Position numbers and translations under genes: made by a program. 13,687 nucleotides of DNA, from assembly GCA_002391675.1 (NCBI GenBank), contig DGFM01000039.1, positions 38,163-51,849 on the forward strand, read 5' to 3'. Below are positions 1-7,668 of this stretch, one piece after another. The notes beneath the pieces are model-generated. The model saw only the letters and a list, made by a program, of their open reading frames with translations, did not search any database and was not told where the DNA came from. This DNA comes from Cloacimonetes bacterium UBA3900. GTDB lineage: Bacteria; Cloacimonadota; Cloacimonadia; Cloacimonadales; Cloacimonadaceae. Position 1 is the stretch's first letter; the number at the start of each line of letters is the position of its first letter.

Positions 1-5
1 CGGTT

Positions 6-109
6 TTGTTTTCGCAAAACCAGTGCGGAAGTCAAATATTTCAAAATGGTCGGCCAAAAATGATAGCCAGACTCGGAAATGAATTCCTACTAAAATAGTA
101 GGTGATTGG
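6..109 (+). repeat. Composite three-part intergenic repeat, left copy
   Basis: This is the left copy of an element that recurs in inverted orientation at 13553-13656. Its parts, in order, are box A TTGTTTTCGCAAAACCAG (6-23), a 5-nt variable spacer, box B AAGTCAAATATTTCA (29-43), a 42-nt spacer, the hairpin CCTACTAAAATAGTAGG (86-102), one base and GATTGG (104-109). Box A contains the dyad GTTTT-CGC-AAAAC. In this copy, GGTTTTG (2-8) can also pair with CAAAACC (15-21). Box B contains the palindrome AAATATTT. The hairpin has perfect 7-bp arms and a 3-nt loop. The element ends 12 bases past the stop of the TPR gene, so the hairpin might also end that transcript, although no T-tract follows it. 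Boxes A and B are identical in both copies and all spacings are equal, which is directly visible. The function is unknown. Confidence 0.85.
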
Positions 110-121
110 GCGGGATAATAA

Positions 122-1837
122 TCAGAGTGGCCGGCTGCTCAGAATCGACCTGAATTCCGGGGAAAAGACGCTATTTGGATATTCTTTCAAAAACTCGCGG
201 GCCTGCCTCTGCTGTTCGCTGCTGCTTTTCTCCAGTAGCAGAGCCAGAAGTGCGGAGTATTCCCTGGCGATGGGGTCTTGCCAATCATGCGCCAAAATAG
301 CCAGCGCCTTGTCCTTAAGATCAAATTCCAGAGCCCACTGCAGCGCCAGGATCATCAGCTCTTCCTCTTCATCTTCGGCAAAGATTTCACTCAGCATATC
401 GATGGCGTGGTGGTCTTGCAGCAGGTAGGTGCGGTAGGAGGCCAGAAAGTGGGATTTGCTTGCCTCGGAGAGGTTTAGCAGGTGCATCATCAGGTAAATG
501 GCGTCGTTTGTGTATTTGCCTTCCGGGCGGTGGATGATCTGCTCGTTCATGAGGCTGTCGGCGAGTTCGATGTTGTTTTCAAACAGGGCAATGAGGAAGA
601 GATAGTGCTCCTTTTCTTCGGCGAAGTTATTGTCCTGCATCTGATTGAGGATGGTTTTGGCGGCTTCCAAGTCTTCGTTGAGGATGTTCAGGCGGGCAGT
701 TTCCACCTGGATTTCTGCGATCTGCACGTTGGAACGGGTGAATTCCCTGGCTTGGGTGAGCCACTCTATCGCCTGAGCGGGATCATGAGTGAAGCTTAAG
801 GTCAGCTCGCTCTTGAGTTTACGAGCAGAATAGCCCACGCCGGTGCGCCAGCGGTTCTGCGGCAGATTGAGCAGCGAATCCTGTATCACCACTGTGACTA
901 AAGAGTCCGCCAGTTGGTAGTCGAAATTGCGATGGGCGATGGTGGCCCGATTGAAGGTGTATTGGCTTTTGCGGAAGATATCCGTTTCAATGGTTTCCAG
1001 ATATTCAAAGGCCATGAAAGCGACCTCATCCTGACGTGAGTTAAACTGCTGATTGGCAAAGTTTACCAGCTTGTCGGGTGAGAGTTTCTTGTAGACGTCC
1101 AAGGCGGCGGCATAGTCCTTGCGTTGCACCAGGACGCCGGCCAAGAGTTCCTTCAGCACGATGCCGGGGCTGTTGTAAGCCTTTTCCCTGATGGTGTTTA
1201 TCAGGGTGCTGTCTGCCTCTAAAATGGTTTTGCATTGGTTGTTGACGAAGTAGAGATTGGCGGGATTGCGCTCCAACCAGCCCAGATATTCATGTAGAGC
1301 CAGTTCGTAACGCTGGGCGTAAAGGGCGCTGTTGGCATATTCCAAAGCGAAGAGGTTGGGGTCTTTAAAGTTGTCTCTGCCAAGCTGATACAGCCTTTGC
1401 ACATATTCAAAAAAGCCTCTGCGTTCAAAGTAGGAGGCGATGGTTCTGTACCTGTTTTGATCCTTGGGATTCATGGAGATGCTTTGCAAAACTTTGGGCC
1501 AGGCCTCTTCCGCTTTTCCTCTATAGATCAGGATCTGTATCTGCTGATCCAGCAGAGTGATAGGCGGCAAATATGCCCCATATCTATCCAGGACTTCCTG
1601 CGCTTTATCCACGTTGCCGGTCAGGTAGGCGATGTTGATGATTTGCAGGATAGCGGTTTGGTCGGTGGGAACCAGCTCCAATACTTGCCTGTAGAGGTTT
1701 TCCGCCTGTGTGTATTGCCGCAAGTTAAAGTGTTGTTGAGCTTGCTGCAGCAGGATTTGCCGCTGGTCATACTGGCCCCAAAGCAAGCCGCTAAAGCTGC
1801 ATAATAAAAGGATTAAGATGAGGAAACGGCTTTTCAT
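122..1837 (-). CDS. Secreted TPR-repeat protein
   Basis: This 571-residue protein probably acts outside the inner membrane. Residues 1-21 form a clear signal peptide: a basic start (MKSR), a hydrophobic LILILLLCSFSGLLW core and likely cleavage after the WG near residue 21. There is no lipobox cysteine. The rest is almost all alpha-helical, with TPR-like helix pairs. The clearest is at about 27-60 (QAQQHFNLRQYTQAENLYRQVLELVP), a second follows at about 61-94, and more degenerate repeats continue to the C-terminus. No catalytic domain is recognised. Its ATG overlaps the stop of the upstream DUF4175-like gene in an ATGA, so the two are probably translationally coupled and co-expressed. TPR arrays usually bind proteins; a partnership with the DUF4175-like protein is inference from coupling. 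The stop is TGA, and a composite repeat lies just downstream. Confidence 0.85.
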   Translation of the reverse strand: MKSRFLILILLLCSFSGLLWGQYDQRQILLQQAQQHFNLRQYTQAENLYRQVLELVPTDQTAILQIINIAYLTGNVDKAQEVLDRYGAYLPPITLLDQQIQILIYRGKAEEAWPKVLQSISMNPKDQNRYRTIASYFERRGFFEYVQRLYQLGRDNFKDPNLFALEYANSALYAQRYELALHEYLGWLERNPANLYFVNNQCKTILEADSTLINTIREKAYNSPGIVLKELLAGVLVQRKDYAAALDVYKKLSPDKLVNFANQQFNSRQDEVAFMAFEYLETIETDIFRKSQYTFNRATIAHRNFDYQLADSLVTVVIQDSLLNLPQNRWRTGVGYSARKLKSELTLSFTHDPAQAIEWLTQAREFTRSNVQIAEIQVETARLNILNEDLEAAKTILNQMQDNNFAEEKEHYLFLIALFENNIELADSLMNEQIIHRPEGKYTNDAIYLMMHLLNLSEASKSHFLASYRTYLLQDHHAIDMLSEIFAEDEEEELMILALQWALEFDLKDKALAILAHDWQDPIAREYSALLALLLEKSSSEQQRQAREFLKEYPNSVFSPEFRSILSSRPL

Positions 1838-4800
1838 TGGGCTTGATCCGAAAGCAGCTTGAGATATTTGATGATCACCTGCTGCCAGGCGTTGGGCAGG
1901 CTCTTGTAGCTGTCATCCAGCATGGCGGCACGTCTGAGCTGCTGCAAATCCATCTGCGAGGCGTCGGTCGGGAATTGCTGCGTGGCGGTTTCGGCCTTTC
2001 TCTTCTGAGTGGTATCTCGTTTATTGATAGAGCGTTGCGCATCAAGCAGGCGCGAGATGATATTCTCCTGACGTCTCAAAGTGTCCGGACTGAGCTGGTT
2101 TGATCTCAATTGCCTGGCTACAGCTTCCGCCTCCTCGATGATCTGCTTGATGGTGCTGGCTTGCTTTTGCGCTTCGGGATCGTTTTGCAGAGCGCGCTTG
2201 AGGTTGTCTGCCAAGCGCTGCTGATCTGAGGCCAATTTCTGCACCTGTCTCTGCATAGCGGCATCCATGCGTCCGCCCTGCTCCTGGAGCTGTTTCAGCA
2301 GGGCTTGCGTGAGCATATTCATCATCATCTGCTCTTCTCCCATCTGCTGCAACATCTGCATCAGCGATTGCATTCCGCCACCGCCACCTCCGCCGCTGGA
2401 GGCGTTGTTCAGCGCCTGCATGAGGTCGTAAACCATCAGGTTCAGGCCTTTGAGGATGTTTGACATCTGCTGCGGCAGCTGATAGTATTGCCTTTCAGAT
2501 ACTTGGATAAAGAGGTCACGGTAGGCGTTGTTGGTGTCGGTGAGGTCGATATAAAACTTGGGTGGCACAAACATGCTGACCTGGGGCGTGCTGAAGAATT
2601 TATTGAGCAGTATCTGCAGGCCATCGTATTGGGCGATAAGCTCTTGCATGATGGGGTAGGGGTCTCTGCCCAGGCGCTGTTGCAGCTTTTCGTGGTTGGT
2701 GGAAAAGATGAGCAATTCCCTGATGGCGCGCTGCATGGCGGCGGTGATTTCCTGCTGGCTTTGCCCGCCCATGGATTGCTTCATCTCGTTCATCTTGAGC
2801 GTGAAGCGACGCATCTTCTGCAGGGCAGATTCCATATCTGATTGGGCTGCGGAACGCTTGTTGGCCCTCAGGTTTGATGCGCTGCTTTTCATGTCTGATT
2901 CCGGTTTGCTCTGCTGCATATCCTGCTGCAATTGCTGAAGTTGCTGCTTTATATCCCGGTCTTTGTTGCTGTCCAACATCCTGTCGAGGTCTTGCAAAGC
3001 CTGCTTCAGCTCCTCGTAACTGGAGCTGATGTTGTCTTGATCTTTGGCCAGGTTTTCCGCTTTGTTGTTCGGATCCGAGCTTCTGTCTTTGAGGGCTTGC
3101 TGGCTCTTCTCGATCTCAGATGCCATCTGCAAAGCCTTCTCCATAGCCTGTTCCTTCTTGATGCTTTCCAGCAGGTCGAGCGTCTGGTCTATGCGATCCA
3201 TGAAATCCTGCATACTGAACTTGAAGTTTTCCATGGCCTTACGCAGGTCTTCGGGGTTCATGTTTTCCAAAGCCCGGTTCATCTTGTCCATGGCGGCGCG
3301 GAGGTCGTCGTTGGCGATCTCTTCCATCAGCTCCTGTATCTTCTGCATCTTCTGCAGCACATCTTCAGAGAGTGCCTGATGGTTTTGCAGCTGATTGATC
3401 AAATCCTGGAAGTCTTCCGCCAGGCTATCCACCTGATCCGCCAGATCTTCCTGCCTTTCCATCAAGTCCTGGAGCTGCTTTTTGTCTTCCCAGTCGGTTT
3501 GAGGGTCTTTGAGCAGTTCACGACGCTTCTGTTCAAACTCCTGTTGCAGGTCTTGAGCCTGTTCCATGGCGCTCTGCAGCTCGCTGGTCTTGAGGTTTTC
3601 CTTTTGCTCGATCTCCTGATAAATCTCTGCGATGGAGGGGAAGCGGGCTACGTAGCGTGTGCTTTCTGCCTTCTGATGCATGGGCGAATTGTCCCAGACC
3701 TGCATCCAGTAAGTGACTCTGTCTCCGGGGAAGAGGCCAAATGGCGCCAGGTCGAAGACGTAATCCAAATTGATGATTTTGCCGGGGATAACGCTTTTGA
3801 TGGTAATGCTTTGAGGGGCGGCGTCGTTGATCTGATATACCAGCTGCAGGTTGCGGAGACCGAAGTCGTCGTTGGCGCTCACAATCAGCGGCAAGTTCAT
3901 CCTCTGATCCAGCACCGTGTCCTTTGCGGGGAAAAGGATTCTGATCTCAGGCGGCGAGTCTGTAATGATGTTGATGCTCTTCTCTTCCGGGCGGTTCTTG
4001 CGGCCTAATTCGTCGATGAGCTCCAGATACCAGGTTTCGGCTTTCTGCACTCTGAATTGGGTGCTGAAGCTGTTGCCGCTGCCCTTGAGGGGCAGCGTAC
4101 GTCCGTCTGAAAAGCGCATCTGAGCTTGCTTGATGGGGATATTGGTCTGGATATTGAGGTTTACTAGGCTGTGCAGAAAGGCCTCGATATTGCCTTGCGA
4201 AAGCGTGTCTACCACGGTGCTCAAACCGGTGTAAGCCGGGGGCGAAATCTGTGTCCTCCACTGGCGGGCGTAAGGCTCATCCAGGCAGGTGATCTTGAAG
4301 GTGTCGCTGCTGGCGACGGAGTTGGCGATATAATACTCGATGTCCGTCTCTACGGAGCTGAAGAGGTAGCGCCAATCCGTAAGTGCCAGTTCTCTGAAGA
4401 TCTTATCATAACGGAAGTAGAGCTTGTGCTCCAGCCTCGTTTCGGGGTTTTGCACCTCGATCAATACTTCCTGGCCGCGTCCGATGGTGATATTGCCGGG
4501 GCTGATTTCTATGGTCTCTTTATAGACTATGCTCTCGGGTTTGTTGGTGTAAAACTGTTTGAAGGCCGGTTTGAATGAGTCCCACGACATAGCCCACCAA
4601 GTGATGGTGCCCACCAGGAAGAAGAGGAGGAAGAAAATCTGGGCGGGAGTAAACCAGGCGGGGGGCTTAAGCTCAAGTTCCTCAATGCGTTTATCTGCCT
4701 GGATGGCCAGGAGGTCTATCACTTCGGGGCTTTCTTGCTGCTCCCTCAATTCATAGAGGTTTTGGAAGATGTCGTCGTCGTTGCCGGCGGTGATGTCCAT

Positions 4801-5061
4801 CCAGCGGGCGGTCTTGCGGTTGTCCCAGAGCGTGTTGTAAGCTCTGAGCAGCAGGTAGATGCTGAATAGCGCTGTGCCTGTGCGCAGGGTCATATTGATG
4901 TAGAGGAGCACGGGGTTGCGCTGCCCAAAACCCAGCCAGGAGGCGTAATAGATGTGGATGGAAGCGAGAAAGATCAGCAGACACGAGACCACAGCTCTGC
5001 CCATGAGAGCAGAATTGAACTTGAGCCTGTACCGCTTGAGAGCTCTCTCAAAGAGCGTCAT
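1834..5061 (-). CDS. DUF4175-like membrane protein with long coiled coil
   Basis: This is a 1075-residue inner-membrane protein. Three hydrophobic segments are visible: about 22-44 and 51-75 near the N-terminus, and about 139-160 (AQIFFLLFFLVGTITWWAM). A beta-rich, probably Ig-like extracytoplasmic region follows at about 175-475, with the segment SPPAYTGL and later ANDDFGL..LQLVYQIND, both typical of DUF4175 proteins. From about 477 to 790 it is a very Q/E/K/M/D-rich coiled coil. A compact region (about 790-885) and a run of seven glycines (890-896) come next, then a methionine- and glutamine-rich helical tail. The start is supported by AAGG five bases before the ATG. The gene lies 30 bases after the solute-binding lipoprotein gene, and its stop overlaps the TPR gene start. 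The architecture fits the DUF4175 family, whose biochemical role is not established. I assign the family with good confidence but no function. Confidence 0.8.
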   Translation of the reverse strand: MTLFERALKRYRLKFNSALMGRAVVSCLLIFLASIHIYYASWLGFGQRNPVLLYINMTLRTGTALFSIYLLLRAYNTLWDNRKTARWMDITAGNDDDIFQNLYELREQQESPEVIDLLAIQADKRIEELELKPPAWFTPAQIFFLLFFLVGTITWWAMSWDSFKPAFKQFYTNKPESIVYKETIEISPGNITIGRGQEVLIEVQNPETRLEHKLYFRYDKIFRELALTDWRYLFSSVETDIEYYIANSVASSDTFKITCLDEPYARQWRTQISPPAYTGLSTVVDTLSQGNIEAFLHSLVNLNIQTNIPIKQAQMRFSDGRTLPLKGSGNSFSTQFRVQKAETWYLELIDELGRKNRPEEKSINIITDSPPEIRILFPAKDTVLDQRMNLPLIVSANDDFGLRNLQLVYQINDAAPQSITIKSVIPGKIINLDYVFDLAPFGLFPGDRVTYWMQVWDNSPMHQKAESTRYVARFPSIAEIYQEIEQKENLKTSELQSAMEQAQDLQQEFEQKRRELLKDPQTDWEDKKQLQDLMERQEDLADQVDSLAEDFQDLINQLQNHQALSEDVLQKMQKIQELMEEIANDDLRAAMDKMNRALENMNPEDLRKAMENFKFSMQDFMDRIDQTLDLLESIKKEQAMEKALQMASEIEKSQQALKDRSSDPNNKAENLAKDQDNISSSYEELKQALQDLDRMLDSNKDRDIKQQLQQLQQDMQQSKPESDMKSSASNLRANKRSAAQSDMESALQKMRRFTLKMNEMKQSMGGQSQQEITAAMQRAIRELLIFSTNHEKLQQRLGRDPYPIMQELIAQYDGLQILLNKFFSTPQVSMFVPPKFYIDLTDTNNAYRDLFIQVSERQYYQLPQQMSNILKGLNLMVYDLMQALNNASSGGGGGGGMQSLMQMLQQMGEEQMMMNMLTQALLKQLQEQGGRMDAAMQRQVQKLASDQQRLADNLKRALQNDPEAQKQASTIKQIIEEAEAVARQLRSNQLSPDTLRRQENIISRLLDAQRSINKRDTTQKRKAETATQQFPTDASQMDLQQLRRAAMLDDSYKSLPNAWQQVIIKYLKLLSDQAQ

Positions 5062-5091
5062 TGCTGCCTTAACCTTCCTGAGCTGATACTA

Positions 5092-6360
5092 CTAACCTTG
5101 CTCTTCCTCGATGAGCTCGGCAAACTTGGCCGCCGCTTGATCCAGCGCTTCCTTGGGCGTCAGCACTTGCTTGAAAGCCTTTTCCAGGTAGTCCTTAAGA
5201 TGCTGCCTGGCCTCAAACCAAGCGCCCATCTGCGGTTCGACGATGGCGTCTTCCAGCTGGGCAAAAATGGCCTCAAACTGGGGAGATTCTGACAGGAAAT
5301 CACGCAGGATATCTGTCTTTAGCGCACTCTTTCTCAGCGGCATATAACAGGTCCTGGCGCTCCATTCCGCCGTCTGCTCGGTGTCTGTAAACCACTTGAT
5401 AAACTTCCAGGCTGCTTCTTCACGTCTCTTGTCGCCGCTCTTGAAGATGACGATGTTGGCTCCGCTGATGGCGCTCTTCTTTGTACGGTAGGTGGGCAGC
5501 GGAGCGTAGCCGATATTGAAGTTGATGGGCTGCTGCCTCATGTGAGTGATGGACACGCTGGAGCCCTCATACATAGACACGATTCCGGCCATAAAGTCGT
5601 TCTGCCCGTCATAGGCCTGGGTTTGATAGACGCTTTTGTCTTTGTGCAAGAGATCGGTGAGATAGGTGAGCGCTTCCACGCCTTCAGGGCTGTTGAAGAC
5701 GGGCGTGCCATTCTCGTCTACGATGCGTCCGCCTGCCTGGCTCAGGAGGTTGATAAACTGCCACTCGTTGGGTACATAGTTGGTGCCGTAAGTGTTCCTG
5801 GGCTCGGCTTTTCTGGTGAAGATGCGGCAATATTGTCTGAATTCCTCCCAAGTGGCGGGGAAGTGGTTGGGATCGAGCCCGGCGCGGTAAAACATATCTT
5901 TATTGTAGAAATAGGCTCTCACGCTTTTGTTGAAAGGCCAAGACCAGATGCTATCCTGATAGGTTATGGATTGGAGAAAGACGGGATAGATGTCCTGCAG
6001 GTATTCATCGGTAAAGTCCGGGTCGTTGGCGATCAGGTCGCTGATGTTGACCAGCACGTCAGAGGCGACGTATTTTGAAGTCCAGGATTCAAATACCTGG
6101 GCGATATCCGGCTGTTTTCCGGCTTGGATGGAGGCCATCAGTTTCTGGCTGAGTGCCGTGTAGCTGCTGATGGGGTTGGCGACCACTTCCACCTCGTTTT
6201 GGCTGCGATTGAAGCGGATGATCATATCCGTGAGCACGTCTCCCAAAGGGCCGCTCAAGCCGTGCCAGAAGGTGACTTTCACTTTGCTGCTCTGGGTGGC
6301 TTTGGCGCAGGAGCCAAGCACCAGCACCAAAAGCATCAGGATAATGGTAAACTTACGCAT
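5092..6360 (-). CDS. Family 1 extracellular solute-binding lipoprotein (sugar ABC type)
   Basis: This 422-residue protein is a periplasmic substrate-binding lipoprotein of the UgpB/MalE-like family 1 group, which delivers sugars or glycerol-phosphate-type solutes to ABC importers. It has a lipoprotein signal with lipobox LGSC, so Cys18 would be lipidated. The family N-terminal pattern follows: VTFWHGLSGPLGDVLTDMIIRFN, then ALSQKLMASIQAGKQPDIAQV. Later family segments include WPFNKSVRAYFYNKDMF, PATWEEFRQYC and AAWKFIKWFTD. Length is normal for the family. GGAG lies nine bases before the ATG, and a sigma70-like promoter lies upstream (6400-6427). No permease or ATPase gene is next to it: upstream is the oxidoreductase and downstream the DUF4175-like gene. 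It is therefore either an orphan binding protein using a transporter encoded elsewhere or one that has taken on another role. The substrate cannot be read from the sequence. Confidence 0.88.
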   Translation of the reverse strand: MRKFTIILMLLVLVLGSCAKATQSSKVKVTFWHGLSGPLGDVLTDMIIRFNRSQNEVEVVANPISSYTALSQKLMASIQAGKQPDIAQVFESWTSKYVASDVLVNISDLIANDPDFTDEYLQDIYPVFLQSITYQDSIWSWPFNKSVRAYFYNKDMFYRAGLDPNHFPATWEEFRQYCRIFTRKAEPRNTYGTNYVPNEWQFINLLSQAGGRIVDENGTPVFNSPEGVEALTYLTDLLHKDKSVYQTQAYDGQNDFMAGIVSMYEGSSVSITHMRQQPINFNIGYAPLPTYRTKKSAISGANIVIFKSGDKRREEAAWKFIKWFTDTEQTAEWSARTCYMPLRKSALKTDILRDFLSESPQFEAIFAQLEDAIVEPQMGAWFEARQHLKDYLEKAFKQVLTPKEALDQAAAKFAELIEEEQG

Positions 6361-6399
6361 TTATTTAAACTCCATATCTTGTGTATCTTTGGTTGCACA

Positions 6400-6427
6400 T
6401 CTATATCAAACTCGGGCTGTGAGTCAA
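6400..6427 (-). promoter_or_regulatory. Putative sigma70-like promoter of the solute-binding lipoprotein gene
   Basis: On the minus strand, TTGACT (plus-strand 6422-6427) is followed after 16 bases by TATAGA (6400-6405), about 40 bases before the start codon at 6360. It lies in the 101-base gap after the oxidoreductase gene, so the lipoprotein, DUF4175-like and TPR genes could be transcribed separately from that gene. The call is by pattern only; the rest of the gap shows no other clear structure. Confidence 0.45.
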
Positions 6428-6461
6428 TATACTTGTTTATCCTTCAAGTGGCAAAACGCTG

Positions 6462-7490
6462 TTACAAAGGCAGAGATATGCGCTGTCCGGTTTTGGCGGA
6501 AAGGTAAATGGCTTGGATAATCTCCACGGATTTGCGGCCGTCACGACCGTCGGTGGAGGGTGTATCCCTGCCCAGCAGCACATCAATCACGTTGCGGTAA
6601 TAGGGGTTGTGACCAAAGCCGTAGATGTTTGGCGGTTGGTAGTTTGTATCCATCACTATGCGGTCGTCGTCATCATACTCTTCAAACTCCCAGTGCTCGA
6701 TCTTGTTCACTGCCACGCCGCCGACTTTCACCGTGCCTTTCTCACCGATGATGGTGATGGAACCTTCAAAGTTCTTGGGATAGGTGAGCATGGTCACGTT
6801 GATAGAGGCAATGGCGCCGTTACGGAAGTGCAGGATGGCTGAGCCGGAATCTTCGGCTTCGATATTGCGCGCCAAGGTGGCAGTGTAGGCCATCACGCTG
6901 TCCACGCTGCCCAGCAGCCAGTAGATGGCATCCACGTAGTGACTGGCTTGGTTCATGAAGGCACCGCCGTCAAACTCCCAGGTTCCGCGCCACTTCTCGG
7001 CGTCATAATACTGCTGCGGCCTTTGCCAGAACACGTTTGACTGCGCTACATAAATCTGGCCGAAGCGTTTCTTGTCTACAGCGCGCTTGAGCAGCTGCAG
7101 AGTGGCATTGAGCCGGTTTTGCTTCACCACAAAGAGGGGAACGTTGTTTTGGTCGCAGGCATGGATCAGGCTATCGGCCTGTTGGATGCTGATGCCCATT
7201 GGCTTTTCAGTGATCACAGCCGCTTTGCTGTTTGCCACATCCACACCTATCTGAGAGTGAAGTCCACTCGGTGTGCAGATGCTCACAGCATCGAGGTTTT
7301 CTTTCTTCAGCATTTCATGATAGTCTGCATAAAAGCTCTTGATTCCATACTCTTTGGCTGCAGTTTCAGCTTTAGAGGGGATGATGTCTGCCACTGCCAC
7401 AAATTCCGCTTCAGGGATTTGGGAGATGGCCTCAAAGTGATTTTTGGATATGCGTCCACAGCCGATCAATCCGAGCTTGATTTGTTTCAT
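6462..7490 (-). CDS. Gfo/Idh/MocA oxidoreductase, WlbA-like sugar-nucleotide 3-dehydrogenase
   Basis: This 342-residue cytoplasmic NAD(P)-dependent oxidoreductase has the Rossmann motif GLIGCGRISKNH at residues 7-18 and the family EKP at 95-97, with Lys96 the expected catalytic lysine. The C-terminal domain has DGGAFMNQASHYVDAIYWLLG around 174-194, with His184 and Asp187. The stretch VVKQNRLNATLQLLKRA (121-137) and the run WRGTWEFDGGAFMNQASHYVD closely match what I recall of WlbA/WbpB. Those enzymes oxidise C3 of UDP-N-acetylglucosaminuronic acid on the way to diacetamido-uronic acids of surface glycans. That specificity is inference from remembered motifs; the family assignment is firm. GGAG lies eight bases before the ATG. 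The gene is divergent from a glycosyltransferase operon, which supports a glycan role. Partner enzymes (6-dehydrogenase, aminotransferase, acetyltransferase) are absent here. The stop is TAA. Confidence 0.87.
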   Translation of the reverse strand: MKQIKLGLIGCGRISKNHFEAISQIPEAEFVAVADIIPSKAETAAKEYGIKSFYADYHEMLKKENLDAVSICTPSGLHSQIGVDVANSKAAVITEKPMGISIQQADSLIHACDQNNVPLFVVKQNRLNATLQLLKRAVDKKRFGQIYVAQSNVFWQRPQQYYDAEKWRGTWEFDGGAFMNQASHYVDAIYWLLGSVDSVMAYTATLARNIEAEDSGSAILHFRNGAIASINVTMLTYPKNFEGSITIIGEKGTVKVGGVAVNKIEHWEFEEYDDDDRIVMDTNYQPPNIYGFGHNPYYRNVIDVLLGRDTPSTDGRDGRKSVEIIQAIYLSAKTGQRISLPL

Positions 7491-7504
7491 TTGTCTTTCT
7501 CCAG

Positions 7505-7543
7505 ATATTACAAAATGTGGGCCCGACTTTTAGCACGCTAAAA
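7505..7543 (-). promoter_or_regulatory. Putative promoter and operator dyad of the WlbA-like gene
   Basis: On the minus strand a -10-like TAATAT (plus-strand 7505-7510) lies 14 bases before the ATG at 7490. No good -35 box is seen. In its place, centred near position -37 if transcription starts about 7498, is the perfect dyad TTTTAGC-AC-GCTAAAA (7528-7543). This arrangement suits a DNA-binding regulator acting on this promoter. A direct repeat AAAATGTGRGCYC (7512-7524 and 7540-7552) flanks and overlaps the dyad. The dyad and repeat are seen directly; regulation is inferred. Confidence 0.4.
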
Positions 7544-7584
7544 TGTGAGCTCCAGACCATCTTTTAGAGGATAAGGTTTTTGGC

Positions 7585-7599
7585 AAGAAGTTTCTTCTT
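7585..7599. repeat. Small inverted repeat in the divergent intergenic region
   Basis: AAGAAG-TTT-CTTCTT has perfect 6-bp arms and a 3-nt centre. It lies about midway between the two divergent genes. It could be a regulator site or a chance purine/pyrimidine symmetry. Confidence 0.35.
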
Positions 7600-7621
7600 C
7601 ACAATCACAAAACATGAGGGC

Positions 7622-7662
7622 TCAATTCTCCAATTGACAAAAACCCCGCCTTTTTATATGGG
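7622..7662 (+). promoter_or_regulatory. Putative promoter of the glycosyltransferase operon with overlapping dyad
   Basis: A consensus -35 box TTGACA lies at 7634-7639. The -10 is uncertain: TATATG (7655-7660, 15-base spacing) or TATGGG (7657-7662, 17-base spacing). The dyad TCAATT-CTCC-AATTGA (7622-7637) overlaps the -35 box, as an operator would. The predicted transcription start falls almost at the ATG at 7669, so the leader would be very short or absent. CCCC at 7644-7647 is complementary to the GGGG at 7660-7663 that would serve as the ribosome-binding site. Confidence 0.45.
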
Positions 7663-7668
7663 GACTTT

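Noticed and set aside
86..102. The left repeat hairpin as a plain intrinsic terminator of the TPR transcript
   Set aside because: No T-tract follows on the minus strand, and the same hairpin occurs upstream of a gene at the other end as part of a larger element. Termination may be a side role at most.
2932..4008. A 358-codon open frame on the plus strand opposite the DUF4175-like gene
   Set aside because: It is antisense to the Q/E/L-rich coiled coil, whose codon bias keeps the opposite strand open. The translation is a leucine/valine/histidine-rich mirror with no recognisable domain or ribosome-binding site.
5542..6078. A 178-codon plus-strand open frame opposite the solute-binding protein gene
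   Set aside because: The minus-strand gene is a clear full-length family member. The antisense product matches no family I know and has no start signals.
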